DNA of 64,000 nucleotides from JAGVGT01 sp963807225 (GCA_963807225.1 CAWEAD010000013.1:55835-119834); one strand, 5' to 3'. Numbered from the stretch's first letter, positions 1 through 9,751 are shown. The notes: generated by a model from the letters alone, not told the origin. A program made the numbers and translations.

Positions 1-696
1 TTGGTCATGGGGCTCTTCGGCCTCGGCAACATTCTCCTCAAGGTCAAACGGGAAAAACTGCCCCGCCCGGAAAGAGCTTCTTGGCTGGCGGTGGTGGTGG
101 CCATACTCGCGGTGTTATGCGCCCTGTGGGGCAATATCCTGAAAGAACCGCTTACCGGTGAGACCTCCAACCTGGCCATCTTCGCCGAATATTTCATCCC
201 GGCAATAATTTTTGTCGCCATCATGCTCAATCGCATCGCCCTGCTGGATATTTTGATGCGATTCATCGAATATCTGTTTGTCCCGATCCTCAAACTGGTA
301 ACCAGAACCAATGAGGGGATCAGGGCGACCATCGACAAGATTCAGTCCCAGGAATTCGTCTTTTTCACCAGAGGCGATAACCTGTCAAACCTGAATCAGG
401 TCCTGCTCTATATCCAGAACAATGAGCACACCAGTAAGATCAAGATCGTCACCGTTAGCCAGGATAAGGATCACGAAGTAAGCGAAAGACTCGACAAGGA
501 TATCGAATTCCTTGATCGCGAATACCCGGAAATCGATATAGAATTCGTCAGAATCGAGGGGAAGTTCGGGCCGGAACTGATCAAGAAACTGTCAAAGCAG
601 TGGAACATCCCGGTCAATTTCATGTTCATCGGTTCGCCCGGTGACCATTTCCCATACCGGATCGAGGAACTTGGCGGCGTCAGGCTGATTATCTAG
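1..696 (+). CDS. APC-type amino acid permease, C-terminal fragment
   Basis: The reading frame is already open at the first base, so this is the 3' end of a gene that begins outside the window. The visible 231 residues have three hydrophobic stretches (about residues 27-46, 60-76 and 80-100). A soluble tail of about 130 residues follows, with a charged alpha/beta pattern and no further membrane segments. This is the layout of the C-terminus of APC-superfamily permeases with a cytoplasmic tail, which import amino acids or related compounds across the inner membrane. No substrate can be inferred from this part. It converges on the diguanylate cyclase gene. The family call rests on the overall pattern, not on a diagnostic motif. 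Confidence 0.55.
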   Translation: MVMGLFGLGNILLKVKREKLPRPERASWLAVVVAILAVLCALWGNILKEPLTGETSNLAIFAEYFIPAIIFVAIMLNRIALLDILMRFIEYLFVPILKLVTRTNEGIRATIDKIQSQEFVFFTRGDNLSNLNQVLLYIQNNEHTSKIKIVTVSQDKDHEVSERLDKDIEFLDREYPEIDIEFVRIEGKFGPELIKKLSKQWNIPVNFMFIGSPGDHFPYRIEELGGVRLII

Positions 697-766
697 CTGC
701 TTTACCCCAACGAGCTGGCGGACCCCTCACAAATAACCAAAGGCTGGCTGAGAACTCATCGCGCCG

Positions 767-823
767 GGCACTGAAGTTTATCTCCCCTATTCTCGATTTA
801 ACAGCCGACTGTACTTCAGTGCC
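767..823. repeat. Inverted repeat between convergent genes
   Basis: Two perfect 11-base arms (GGCACTGAAGT at 767-777 and its complement at 813-823) are separated by 35 bases. They lie between the stop codons of the permease and the diguanylate cyclase. The long loop and missing T-run make it a poor classical terminator, but the position between convergent genes fits transcript-end processing. Confidence 0.4.
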
Positions 824-855
824 TCGTACCTTCCCGGGCAGATATGTTTGGTTAA

Positions 856-2814
856 TCAGACAATAGGCGCGGAGAAGTAGGAAAAGGCGTTTTTGCCGCT
901 CTTTTTTACCCGATACATGGCCTGATCGGCTTTTTTGACCAGATCCTCGACCTGCTGTTCATCCTCCGGAAAAACGCTGACCCCGATACTGACGCCGATG
1001 GTGCATTGCTTAGCGCCTGCGTAGAACTGCTTCCCGAGTGCGTCGATTATCCTCTTGGCCAGATAGTCGATCTCCTTCCGCTGGTGAAATTCGGTGGCGA
1101 TTACGGCAAACTCGTCGCCACCCAGGCGGGCGACCACATCCATTTCGCGTACGCAACCAAGTAACCTGCTGCCGACTTCCTTGAGAACCGCATCACCTGC
1201 CGAGTGCCCCAGATTGTCGTTGACCTCTTTGAAACCGTCCAGGTCGAGGTAGAGCAAGGCCAGATTTGTCCCATTTCGCTTTGCCGCACTGACCGCCTTT
1301 CCCAGATGATCGAGAAAGGAGATTCGGTTATAGAGGGAAGTCAGCTGATCGTGAAGGGCCAAATAGTTGATGCGTTCGGCCTGGAGTTTTTTTTCGGTAA
1401 TCTCCTCCTTGATCGCGACGTAATAAAGGGGCTTACTCGTCTCTTCGTCCAGGACCGCCGAGATCAAGGCACTCTCCCAGAATTCCCCACCGTCTTTCTT
1501 GCGGTTGCAGAATTCACCCCGCCATTCCTTACCTTCGGACAGGGTGACCCACATGGATCGGTAAAAATCGGCCGGCTGATGGCCGGAGTTCAAAATCCGG
1601 GGGTTCTTACCGATCACCTCTTCCCTCGAATATCCGGTAACCTCGACGAATTTCGGGTTCACGTAAGTAATCGTTCCGTCAAGTTCGGTGATGATGACGG
1701 AGACGGGGCTGAATTCCACAGCTCTGGAGAGGAAGAGATTCCGATCCCTGGCACTCTTCTCTGCAGTGATGTCCTGCACCACGCCCAGCATCCGGTGGGG
1801 CTTATTCTCCTGATCGGAAAAGATCTGCCCTGATTGGCGAACCCAGCGGATTGTCCCGTCCGGCCGGACGATTCGATGCTCGACGTGATAATGCGATTCC
1901 TGCGGCGTAACTGCGATGGCATCCACCACCTTGGCCCGGTCATCGGGGTGAATCAAAGCCAACAGGGCCTCGAAAGTGCCGGGGAAACCATCCTCCGGCA
2001 GCCCGAAGATTTGAAAAACATAGGCCGACCAATGAACCTTCCCGGTGGTGATCTCCAACTCCCAACTGCCGATATTGGCGGCCGACTGGGCCAGGTTGTA
2101 ACGTTGCTCGCTCTCCCGGAGATCATCTTCAATCTCCTTAAGATGAGTAATATCCAGCGCGTAGATGTTGACATACTCCTCTCCGGAAACCGGCGTAACC
2201 GTAAAATGAAAGGTTTTGCCATCTATCCGGAACTCTTCCCGGCGCATGGCCCGGTCACGGCATACTTCTCCGATCAGCCGCTGGAAAAATTCCGGCATTG
2301 GTTTACCGATCTCAATGTTCCAGGGTTTGAGCAGGGTTTGCCCCGCTTTGTTGATATAGAGGGTTATCCCGGCGGCGGAGGACCGCATCACCGGACTGGG
2401 GTTCTCGTCGGGAAATCTGGAGAGATTGTCGATCTCGCGCTGGTACTTTTTCTCCGAACTGATATCCCGGACGATGCCCAGCATAACCTTTTTGCCACCC
2501 AGGTCGAAGGTGCCGGCCTTGATGGCGACATCGAGCAGCTCGCCGCCTCTGGTGACGAATTGCGTTTCCAGAATCTGATTGTTCTTACTTGCGATATGCT
2601 GCAGGAAGGTTTTGGAAAATTCATCGGCTTGATCATGGGCCGGATGCAGGGTGCGCTGATGCCGGCCGATCAGCTCTTCTTTCTTCCATCCCAGAGCCTC
2701 GGCCGCGGCCTTATTACAGTCGATGATCAGCCCCGTTTCGACGTCTGCGACCATCAGCATATCGAGGGCTTCATCAAAAATAACCCCGTACTTTCCTTCT
2801 TTTCGGTGGTCCAT
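856..2814 (-). CDS. PAS-domain sensor diguanylate cyclase (GGDEF)
   Basis: A cytoplasmic signalling protein of 652 residues that should make cyclic di-GMP from two GTP. Four PAS-like modules are visible (about residues 10-115, 125-225, 235-355 and 360-480), the third of PAS_3 type. A GGDEF domain follows (about 485-648). The GGDEF signature is intact at residues 565-569. An RxxD inhibitory site (REMD) lies exactly five residues upstream, so product feedback inhibition is expected. There is no EAL domain and no membrane segment, so the signal is probably sensed in the cytoplasm. The gene stands alone, divergent from the DinB gene. The ligands of the PAS domains cannot be read from sequence. 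Confidence 0.93.
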   Translation of the reverse strand: MDHRKEGKYGVIFDEALDMLMVADVETGLIIDCNKAAAEALGWKKEELIGRHQRTLHPAHDQADEFSKTFLQHIASKNNQILETQFVTRGGELLDVAIKAGTFDLGGKKVMLGIVRDISSEKKYQREIDNLSRFPDENPSPVMRSSAAGITLYINKAGQTLLKPWNIEIGKPMPEFFQRLIGEVCRDRAMRREEFRIDGKTFHFTVTPVSGEEYVNIYALDITHLKEIEDDLRESEQRYNLAQSAANIGSWELEITTGKVHWSAYVFQIFGLPEDGFPGTFEALLALIHPDDRAKVVDAIAVTPQESHYHVEHRIVRPDGTIRWVRQSGQIFSDQENKPHRMLGVVQDITAEKSARDRNLFLSRAVEFSPVSVIITELDGTITYVNPKFVEVTGYSREEVIGKNPRILNSGHQPADFYRSMWVTLSEGKEWRGEFCNRKKDGGEFWESALISAVLDEETSKPLYYVAIKEEITEKKLQAERINYLALHDQLTSLYNRISFLDHLGKAVSAAKRNGTNLALLYLDLDGFKEVNDNLGHSAGDAVLKEVGSRLLGCVREMDVVARLGGDEFAVIATEFHQRKEIDYLAKRIIDALGKQFYAGAKQCTIGVSIGVSVFPEDEQQVEDLVKKADQAMYRVKKSGKNAFSYFSAPIV

Positions 2815-3023
2815 AACGCCTCGTGTTTTTAATTATAACGGCGATTTTCTTCCGTTTCCGGGATTGTCATAATGGTTAAATACATTAGTGATTTTCTCGT
2901 TTAACACCAGATCTCTTGCATCGTCAAAAAAAGCCGGCGGCAACTTGGACCACGGTTATAGGATTGAGGTATTATCCAGATACGACAGCTGCTTAAATGA
3001 TACTATTTGAACGGGAGAACGCC

Positions 3024-3530
3024 ATGAAAGAAACAATCGAAGCCAAAACCGAGAACAAGGCTCTTCGAGAGCAACTGGTGGCCCTGCTGGACGGCGGCAA
3101 CGCCCATATGACCTTCGATCTGATCGTGGCCGAGATGCCGCTCGCCGCTGCCAATACCAAGCCGCCCCACTTCAACTACACCCCCTGGCAACTTTTGGAA
3201 CATCTGGGCCGCGCCCAGTTGGACATCCTCAAGTTCGTCAAGGATCCGGACTATGTCTCGCCGCCTTACGAGGAGTTCTGGCCGGACCCGGAAGAAAAGG
3301 CCACGGCCGAAAAATGGCGCCGCTCCGTCGCCGGTTTCAGGGCCGACCTGGACAAGGCTATGGCACTGGCCCGGAGCCCGGAAACCGATTTCTTCTCCCC
3401 TATCCCCCATGCCCCGGATTACACCATCTTCCGGGAACTGCTGTTGATCGCCGACCACAACGCCTACCACCTGGGAGAATTCATGGCCATCCGCCGGTTT
3501 TTAGACGTGCAGCCCCCGGAAAATTGGTGA
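3024..3530 (+). CDS. DinB family protein
   Basis: A 168-residue member of the DinB/YfiT-like four-helix-bundle superfamily, whose members usually bind a divalent metal through three histidines. The two diagnostic segments are present: WQLLEHLGRAQLDI near residues 54-67 and DHNAYHLGEF near residue 150. The ATG at 3024 is preferred over an in-frame ATG at 2997 because a GGGAGA ribosome site lies at the right distance before it. DinB-like proteins include thiol-dependent S-transferases and many of unknown activity. Nothing nearby decides the substrate. It is followed at once by a flavoprotein gene on the same strand. Confidence 0.85.
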   Translation: MKETIEAKTENKALREQLVALLDGGNAHMTFDLIVAEMPLAAANTKPPHFNYTPWQLLEHLGRAQLDILKFVKDPDYVSPPYEEFWPDPEEKATAEKWRRSVAGFRADLDKAMALARSPETDFFSPIPHAPDYTIFRELLLIADHNAYHLGEFMAIRRFLDVQPPENW

Positions 3531-3579
3531 AGAAGATCTATGCTTGCCGTGGCTTTCCCCTTCCGCCTACAATGCAGAC

Positions 3580-4899
3580 ATGGGGTTCCTGTCCGATAAA
3601 CCAAAGTCTGTAGAGACCTACGACGTTATTATTGTCGGCACCGGCCCGGCCGGGCTGGGCGCCGCCTACGAACTGATCGAGAAGCGACCTTCCCTCAAGA
3701 TCCTCATGGTCGACCTGGGTCGGATCTCGTCGGGCGGGCTGCGTAACGACTGCAAGCAGAACTATACCTTTCCGATCGGCTTTGCCGAGGATTGCTGGCC
3801 ACAGCGCGAGGCGGAAGAACTGCTGGCTGTGGTCGAAGAGCATCTGCAGCCGGAAATCCTGCCCACCAGCCATCTGGAGCCTTACCGGAGCCGGGCGGTT
3901 CGGCTCGGGGCACAGATCGTCGCCGTCCGCCAGGCCCATGTCGGCACCGACCAAAGCCATAAATTGATCCAACGCTTGCTGGATCGACTGGAACAGCTCG
4001 GGGTGACCATCCGGCTGCAGACCGAGGTGACCGATATTGTCGAGCGCGAGGGCGAGGCGGCCATCGTCGTTGCGGGCCGGGAGATCCGGGCACGGAAGGT
4101 GATCGTGGCGCCGGGCCGCAAGGGCTTCCAGTTTCTCCAAGGGATCATGGAGAGACTGGGCATCGCCTATGTCGATAACACCGTCGATGTCGGTATCCGG
4201 TTGGAGACTCGGCAGGAGCGCTACCCCATCGTCGCCGATTATTACGACCCGAAGATCTACTTCCCCGACAACGTCCGGACCTTCTGCACCAACTCGGGCC
4301 AGGCCCGGGTGATAAGGGAGCACTACCAGGATTTCTACCTGATTAACGGCCACGCCCTCTCCCGCCAGCGGACCGGTAACCACCTGGTCAACCTCGCCCT
4401 GCTGAAGACCATCCGCCTCCAGGACCCGGTCCGCAGCGGCCAGCAGATGGCGGTCTATCTCGGCCGACTGGCCAATGAAATCGGCGGCGGCCAGCCGCTG
4501 ATGCAGCGGGTCGGCGATTTCCGCCTTGGGCGGCGCTCGAAGGAGGCGACCTTCAACCTCGATCTCTACGACTTCCCGCCCACCTGCCCGGTAACCGCCG
4601 GCGACCTGGGCCTGGCGGTACCGGCCAAGATCATGCGCCACCTCTGGAGCGCCATGAAGCAGCTCGACTCAATCGTTCCCGGCATTCTGCACCCCAGCAC
4701 CATCATGTACTATCCGGAGATCAAAATGTACGCCAACAAACCGGTGTTCCGCGACGACTTCTTCCGGGTAAGCCGCCATCTCTATATGATCGGTGACGGG
4801 GCCGGCACCTCCCGCGGCATCACCGGGGCGTGGGCCAGCGGCATCCGGGCAGCTCGGGGGATCCTCCGGGACGCCGAAAAAGACCCGGGAAAATCATAA
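3580..4899 (+). CDS. NAD(P)/FAD-dependent oxidoreductase (COG2509-like)
   Basis: A flavoprotein of about 439 residues. The N-terminal dinucleotide-binding fold is clear (VIIVGTGPAGLGAAYEL, then an acidic end to strand 2). A second FAD-contacting segment near the C-terminus reads MIGDGAGTSRGITGAWASG, a pattern typical of the uncharacterised FAD-dependent dehydrogenases grouped as COG2509. The ATG at 3580 is taken as the start. A TTG at 3544 would add twelve residues with no similarity to the fold. The gene lies 49 bases after the DinB gene and could be co-transcribed. The physiological substrate is unknown. Confidence 0.8.
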   Translation: MGFLSDKPKSVETYDVIIVGTGPAGLGAAYELIEKRPSLKILMVDLGRISSGGLRNDCKQNYTFPIGFAEDCWPQREAEELLAVVEEHLQPEILPTSHLEPYRSRAVRLGAQIVAVRQAHVGTDQSHKLIQRLLDRLEQLGVTIRLQTEVTDIVEREGEAAIVVAGREIRARKVIVAPGRKGFQFLQGIMERLGIAYVDNTVDVGIRLETRQERYPIVADYYDPKIYFPDNVRTFCTNSGQARVIREHYQDFYLINGHALSRQRTGNHLVNLALLKTIRLQDPVRSGQQMAVYLGRLANEIGGGQPLMQRVGDFRLGRRSKEATFNLDLYDFPPTCPVTAGDLGLAVPAKIMRHLWSAMKQLDSIVPGILHPSTIMYYPEIKMYANKPVFRDDFFRVSRHLYMIGDGAGTSRGITGAWASGIRAARGILRDAEKDPGKS

Positions 4900-5023
4900 A
4901 AAAGAGTTGGCCCAGTCGCCGGACAACTGATAATTTCAGGGATCGGGCGGCAGCAGGTGGGGCCACCGGAGTGAACTGAGAATACCGGCGTCACGACGCC
5001 TGAGCAGAAACCGAGGAGTTGCC

Positions 5024-6154
5024 ATGAGAAAAGAAACCCAATGCGTGCACAGCGGCGCCATCAAGGACACCTTGAGCGGCGGGGTCAATTCGCCGATCTA
5101 CACCTCTTCGGCCTTCGGCTATCTGGACCGGGAGCATGTGGCCTATCCGCGCCATTTCAACACCCCGAACCAGCTGGCCGTGGTCGAGAAGGTTTGCGCC
5201 CTGGAGGGCACCGAAGGCGGTGTGCTCTTCAGCTCCGGGATGGCCGCGCTCAGCACCGCCATCCTGGCTTTCGCCGGGTCCGGCGACCATGTGGTGATGA
5301 TGGACGAACTTTACGGCGGCACCCATGCCTTCGCCACTAACGAATTTGCCCGCCTGGGGATTACCTGCACCTTCACCGCCACCGACGCCGAGGCGATCTG
5401 CGCGGCGGTGACCGGGAAGACCAAGGTCATCGTCGTCGAGTCGCCGACCAACCCGCTGCTGAGCCTCATCGACCTGGCCAGGGTGGCGGCCTGCGGGCAG
5501 GAACGAGGGGTGGTGACCATCATCGACAATACCTTCGCCACCCCCCTGTACCAGAACCCCCACCGGCTCGGAATCGACGTGGTGGTTCACAGCGGCACCA
5601 AGTACCTGGGCGGCCACAGCGATCTCTGCTGCGGCATCGCCCTGGCCTCCCGGGCACATACCCACCGCATCCGGCAGACCGCGCTCAGCCTGGGCGGCAG
5701 CATGAACGGGACCACCTGCGCTCTGCTGGAGCGCAGCCTGATGACCCTGGCCATCCGGGTCGAACGGCAGACGGAGAACGGTGGCCGGCTGGCCCGCTAC
5801 CTGGAACAGCACCGCCTGGTTAAGCAGGTGAACTACCCGGGCCTGAAAAGCTCTCCCCAGTATGAACTGGCCCGCCGACAAATGACCGGCTTCGGTGCCA
5901 TGCTCTCCTTCGAGCTCGACGCAAAGGTGCTCGACCCGGAGCGCTTTGTCCGGAACCTGAAGATTATCAAGCCTGCCGTCAGCCTGGGCGGCGTCGAATC
6001 AACCATCTGTTCGCCGGCGGTCACCTCCCACGCCAAGATGTCGGCCGCCGAACGGCAGAGGATCGGGGTATCCGATTCACTGCTGCGCCTCTCGGCCGGC
6101 ATCGAGCAGGTGGAAGATCTGATCGAGGACCTCGAACAGGCGCTCACGGCATGA
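5024..6154 (+). CDS. Cys/Met metabolism PLP-dependent enzyme (cystathionine gamma-synthase/lyase family)
   Basis: A 376-residue fold-type I PLP enzyme. The PLP lysine is K193 in HSGTKYLGGH, and the aspartate that pairs with the pyridine nitrogen is in the IIDNTFATPL segment. The start GTEGGVLFSSGMAAL phosphate-binding region is intact. Members perform gamma-replacement or beta/gamma-elimination on cystathionine, O-acylhomoserine or methionine. Sequence alone does not separate cystathionine gamma-synthase, beta-lyase and methionine gamma-lyase here. A GAGGAG ribosome site precedes the ATG. The gene lies 23 bases before a fumarylacetoacetase-family gene, and the close spacing suggests one transcript. 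A gamma-lyase making a 2-oxoacid could feed such a neighbour, but that is inference. Confidence 0.88.
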   Translation: MRKETQCVHSGAIKDTLSGGVNSPIYTSSAFGYLDREHVAYPRHFNTPNQLAVVEKVCALEGTEGGVLFSSGMAALSTAILAFAGSGDHVVMMDELYGGTHAFATNEFARLGITCTFTATDAEAICAAVTGKTKVIVVESPTNPLLSLIDLARVAACGQERGVVTIIDNTFATPLYQNPHRLGIDVVVHSGTKYLGGHSDLCCGIALASRAHTHRIRQTALSLGGSMNGTTCALLERSLMTLAIRVERQTENGGRLARYLEQHRLVKQVNYPGLKSSPQYELARRQMTGFGAMLSFELDAKVLDPERFVRNLKIIKPAVSLGGVESTICSPAVTSHAKMSAAERQRIGVSDSLLRLSAGIEQVEDLIEDLEQALTA

Positions 6155-6177
6155 CCAGGCAACCCTGAGGAACCGGG

Positions 6178-6984
6178 ATGAAATGGTATCGCTTTATTGA
6201 CCGGGAAGGAAAGATTTGCTACGGCCGGGACCTGGCGGCCGACGACACCATCCAACTTCTGCGGGGCGACCCGTTCACCGGTCTGACCGAGAGCGCTCAG
6301 CGGGTCGAGGTACGGAAACTGCTGGCCCCGGTCGAGCCCCGGGCAATTCTCTGCATCGGCCTCAATTACCGGCAGCATGTGGAGGAATTTGGCGGCCGGT
6401 TGCCGGAACGCCCCATCCTCTTCATGAAGAACCCGGCGGCCGTGACCCATCCGGGCGCGCCGATCCTGGTCCCCGCCTCCTGCCTCAATCCGTCCCAGGT
6501 GGACTACGAGACCGAACTGGCGGTGGTGATCGGCCGGAGTGCCAAGAACGTAAGCGCCGCCAAGGCCCTGGACTATGTATTGGGCTACACCATCGGCAAT
6601 GACGTTTCCGCCCGGCGCTGGCAGAAAGAGGCGGGCGGCGGCCAGTGGTCGCGGGGCAAGAGCTTCGATACTTTCTGTCCCCTGGGCCCGGCCCTGGTCA
6701 CCGCCGATGAGATCGCGGACCCGCAACGACTTAAGCTTTCCTGTACTATCAACGGCCAATTGGTGCAGGACGATACCACCGCCAACATGATCTTTCCGGT
6801 GGCCGAACTGATCGCCTACCTCTCGCAGGACACCACCCTGCTGCCCGGCACCGTGATCATGACCGGCACCCCGAGCGGCGTCGGCTTCGCCCGAACTCCG
6901 CCGCTCTTCCTCAGCCCCGGCGACACCGTCGCCATGACCATCGAGCCGATCGGCACCCTTACCAATCCAGTGGTCGCCGCCTGA
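6178..6984 (+). CDS. Fumarylacetoacetate hydrolase family protein
   Basis: A 268-residue member of the FAH superfamily, cytoplasmic metal-dependent enzymes that cleave or decarboxylate acylpyruvates and related 2-oxo acids. The signature segments are present: CIGLNYRQHVEE in the N-terminal half, DYETELAVVIG providing acidic metal ligands, GYTIGNDVSAR, and the C-terminal MTGTPSGVGFA. The length matches bacterial YcgM/HpcE-like single-domain members. It has a GAGGAAC ribosome site and is probably in an operon with the upstream PLP enzyme. The specific substrate is not predictable; acylpyruvase or oxaloacetate decarboxylase activity are both possible. Confidence 0.88.
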   Translation: MKWYRFIDREGKICYGRDLAADDTIQLLRGDPFTGLTESAQRVEVRKLLAPVEPRAILCIGLNYRQHVEEFGGRLPERPILFMKNPAAVTHPGAPILVPASCLNPSQVDYETELAVVIGRSAKNVSAAKALDYVLGYTIGNDVSARRWQKEAGGGQWSRGKSFDTFCPLGPALVTADEIADPQRLKLSCTINGQLVQDDTTANMIFPVAELIAYLSQDTTLLPGTVIMTGTPSGVGFARTPPLFLSPGDTVAMTIEPIGTLTNPVVAA

Positions 6985-7145
6985 AAGCCTATGGATACCA
7001 TACCGCCTGCCGTTTTCCGGACCGACAACCGCCCCCGGATCTCCTTGCCGTTCCCGCGGCAAAACCGCTACAATTCGAATATTGGACCAATCTTCGCCTG
7101 CCCTTATAGGCCATCCGAATCCGCTGGACTGGAGGGAAACACCGC

Positions 7146-8102
7146 ATGAAGCGCATCCTGATTACCGGCGCCACCGGTCAGATCGGCTCAGAACTGACTC
7201 CGGCCCTGCGCGAGAAATACGGGACCGAGCGAGTCGTCGCCGCCGGCCATCAAAGAGGTCCGGACGAAAAGTTCAGCCGTGAAGGACTCTACGTCACCTG
7301 CGATGTCCTGGACCAAGCGGCCCTGGCCGAAATCGTCCGGCATCACCAGGTCACCACCATCTATCACCTGGCCGCCCTGCTCTCGGCGGCAGCTGAGAAG
7401 GCGCCACAGCGAGCCTGGGAGGTAAATGTCACCGGCCTGCTCAATGTCCTGGAGATCGCCCGCAGCCAGGGCTGTGCGGTATTCCTGCCCAGCTCCATAG
7501 GCGCCTTCGGACCCTCCACCCCCAAGGACCCCACCCCCCAGGTCACCATTCAGCGACCCACCACCATGTACGGGGTGAGCAAGGTCAGCGGCGAACTTTT
7601 AGGCGATTATTATCACCAGCGCTACGGCGTGGATGTCCGGGGCGTTCGCTATCCGGGCCTGATTTCCCATACCGCCCTGCCCGGCGGCGGCACCACCGAC
7701 TACGCGGTCGAGATCTTCTACGGCGCCCTGCGGGAAAGGCGTTACACCTGCTACCTCGAACCGGATACCAGACTGGACCTGATGTATATGCCGGACGCCA
7801 TTCAGGCGGCTCTGCACCTGATGACGGCGGAACCGGCATGCCTCCACCACCGCAACGCCTATAATCTGACCGCCATGAGCCTGACTCCGGCCGAGCTGGC
7901 GGCGGCCATCCGCAAACACATTCCCGACTTCGAGATCGACTACCAGGTCGATCCGATCCGCCAGGCTATCGCCGATTCCTGGCCCGACCGTTTGGACGAC
8001 AGCGCCGCCCGTCGTGACTGGGGCTGGTCCCCTAAATTCGGCCTGGAAGAGATGGTCGGGGAGATGTTGACCAGGTTGGCCGAAAAGCTTCGGCTGGCTT
8101 AA
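7146..8102 (+). CDS. tdh: L-threonine 3-dehydrogenase, short-chain (epimerase-like) type
   Basis: A 318-residue NAD-dependent extended short-chain dehydrogenase. The Rossmann start is ITGATGQIGSELTPAL and the catalytic pair is Y142 and K146 in MYGVSK. The segments SSIGAFGP, VRYPGLIS and PGGGTTDYAVEIFY are characteristic of the epimerase-like threonine dehydrogenases that oxidise L-threonine to 2-amino-3-oxobutyrate. The next gene on the same strand encodes a glycine C-acetyltransferase-type enzyme that would use this product, which strongly supports the assignment. The two genes are separated by 322 bases holding a dispersed repeat, so co-transcription is not certain. The GGAGGGAAACACCGC leader gives a good ribosome site. 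Confidence 0.9.
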   Translation: MKRILITGATGQIGSELTPALREKYGTERVVAAGHQRGPDEKFSREGLYVTCDVLDQAALAEIVRHHQVTTIYHLAALLSAAAEKAPQRAWEVNVTGLLNVLEIARSQGCAVFLPSSIGAFGPSTPKDPTPQVTIQRPTTMYGVSKVSGELLGDYYHQRYGVDVRGVRYPGLISHTALPGGGTTDYAVEIFYGALRERRYTCYLEPDTRLDLMYMPDAIQAALHLMTAEPACLHHRNAYNLTAMSLTPAELAAAIRKHIPDFEIDYQVDPIRQAIADSWPDRLDDSAARRDWGWSPKFGLEEMVGEMLTRLAEKLRLA

Positions 8103-8111
8103 GAACATTAA

Positions 8112-8260
8112 GAATGTGGCTACCACTCAATTACCGCCTTTTTCAGGGCCAAGCATGTTGTCTCTACTTAACCACCTGAAAATATGTCTGAATTATGACG
8201 AGCAGGCAATTTACTTGGGCCACCCTTCGGACAGGCTGAAATTCTGTGGCAATCGGTTAA
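8112..8260. repeat. Dispersed intergenic repeat, copy A
   Basis: This stretch between the threonine dehydrogenase and its partner matches the intergenic sequence at about 36125-36330. Shared blocks include TACCACTCAATT, GGGCCAA, CATG followed by TGT, CTTAA, TGAAAA, CTTCG with ACAGGCT, and GGCTGAAATTC. The two copies are collinear over more than 100 bases, but copy B carries an extra palindromic insert. No protein-coding potential is convincing. The rest of the gap up to 8424 shows nothing recognisable. Confidence 0.65.
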
Positions 8261-8424
8261 AGCAAGGTGGCTCAGACGGATTCGCAGTACAACAAACGCG
8301 GGAGATAAACACAGACTTCGATCCAGGCGTCATCTAAGGAGAGATGCTTAAAAGCTGAAAATTCTACAGCGCCACTTAACATAATCGAGCATCCGGGAAC
8401 AAAGCGGGATAGTTGGAGACTCAC

Positions 8425-9648
8425 ATGGCACCAGACCTGCTCGCCAAGCTGTTGGAGAAAAAACTAGACGAACTCGACCGGGAGGGACGCCGCAAAGGGG
8501 CGGAGCAGGTGATCACCGGCTTCAAGCCGGCCGGCGCCGGATTGGGACCGCGCTGCTATCTCGCCGGCTGTGGGGATCGGCAGTTTCTGCGGATGAACAG
8601 CAACTCCTACCTGGGTTTGTCCCGGCACCCCAAAGTCATCGCAGCCGAGGAGGAGGCGGTTCGGTCATACGGCGCCGGGCCTGGGGCGGTTCGCTTCATC
8701 AGCGGCACCCACGCTCCCCATCGCCAGCTCGAACAACAATTGGCCACCTTCCATGGCCGGGAGGCCGCGATGATCTTCAGCGCCGCCTACGCCGCGATCA
8801 TGGGCGTCATCCCTCAGCTGATCACCGAGCAGACCATGGTCCTGAGCGACGCCCTGAACCACAACTCGATCATCAACGCCCTGCGCCTGGCCCGCCCGGC
8901 CGGGAAGCTGGTTTACAACCACCTGGACCTGGCCGACCTGGAAGAGAAGCTCAAAGGCTGCCGGGGCAAGGCCAAGAGGCTCCTGGTGGTCAGCGACGGC
9001 ATCTTCAGCATGCGCGGCGACCACCTGCCGCTGGCCGGACTGACCGCCCTCTGCGGGAAATACCGGGAAGATTTTGCCGAGGGGATCGTCACCATCGTCG
9101 ATGACTCGCACGGAGTCGGGGCCTTCGGCGAGACCGGCCGCGGGGTGGAGGAATCCACCGGGGGACGGGCCGATATCCTGGTGGCAACTCTGGGCAAGGC
9201 GCTGGGGGTGAACGGCGGCTATGTGGCGGCGGCCGCGCCGGTGATCGACTATCTGCGGGAAACCTCCCCTTTCTACGTCTACTCCAATCCGATCACCCCG
9301 CCGGAAGCGGCGGCGGCCGGGGCGGCGCTCAGGGTGCTGGACAGCGCTGAAGGGCGGGAGCTGCTGGCCCGGCTGCGAGGTCTAAGCGATCTCTTCCGGG
9401 CCGGGCTGACCCGTACCGGCTTCGAGGTACCGGCCGGCACCCATCCGATCGTCCCGCTGATGGTTCGGGATACCGGCAAAACCGCCGACCTGGTCCACCA
9501 CCTCTTTCGCCAGAACATCCTGGCCACCGGCCTCAACTACCCGGTGGTTCCCAGGGGCGACGAGGAAATCCGTTTCCAGATCAACGCCGGCCACACGGAG
9601 GCGGATCTCGACTATGTGCTCCAGGTTCTGACCACCTTTGGCGGCTGA
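8425..9648 (+). CDS. kbl: Glycine C-acetyltransferase-like alpha-oxoamine synthase (KBL)
   Basis: A cytoplasmic PLP enzyme of about 407 residues in the alpha-oxoamine synthase family. The PLP lysine is K258 in TLGKALGVNGGY. The DDSHGVGAFGETGRG motif that holds the cofactor and the N-terminal NSNSYLGLSRHP motif are intact. The expected reaction is CoA-dependent cleavage of 2-amino-3-oxobutyrate to glycine and acetyl-CoA. The family also contains BioF, HemA and serine palmitoyltransferase. KBL is chosen because the previous gene is a threonine dehydrogenase of the type that makes its substrate. The ATG at 8425 has a GGAGA site; a TTG at 8413 is less likely. Confidence 0.85.
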   Translation: MAPDLLAKLLEKKLDELDREGRRKGAEQVITGFKPAGAGLGPRCYLAGCGDRQFLRMNSNSYLGLSRHPKVIAAEEEAVRSYGAGPGAVRFISGTHAPHRQLEQQLATFHGREAAMIFSAAYAAIMGVIPQLITEQTMVLSDALNHNSIINALRLARPAGKLVYNHLDLADLEEKLKGCRGKAKRLLVVSDGIFSMRGDHLPLAGLTALCGKYREDFAEGIVTIVDDSHGVGAFGETGRGVEESTGGRADILVATLGKALGVNGGYVAAAAPVIDYLRETSPFYVYSNPITPPEAAAAGAALRVLDSAEGRELLARLRGLSDLFRAGLTRTGFEVPAGTHPIVPLMVRDTGKTADLVHHLFRQNILATGLNYPVVPRGDEEIRFQINAGHTEADLDYVLQVLTTFGG

Positions 9649-9751
9649 ACAAAGAACTCCAACCGCGCCGTTTTATTGCCTGAGGGGTCGGCCGGGATCG
9701 CCGCAAGAATCGGGTGGCCACCCTGGGCAAATCATGTCAGAATCAGGGCAT

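Noticed and set aside
4900..5023. Leader-like sequence with CTGAGA and ACC segments before the PLP enzyme, reminiscent of a TPP or SAM riboswitch
   Set aside because: Only short pieces match; the 3' half of the TPP consensus and the SAM-I core are absent. A small GGCGT-CACG-ACGCC hairpin is present but is not diagnostic.
8116..8337. 73-codon open frame in the gap before the KBL gene
   Set aside because: It lies in the dispersed repeat and is not maintained in the second copy.
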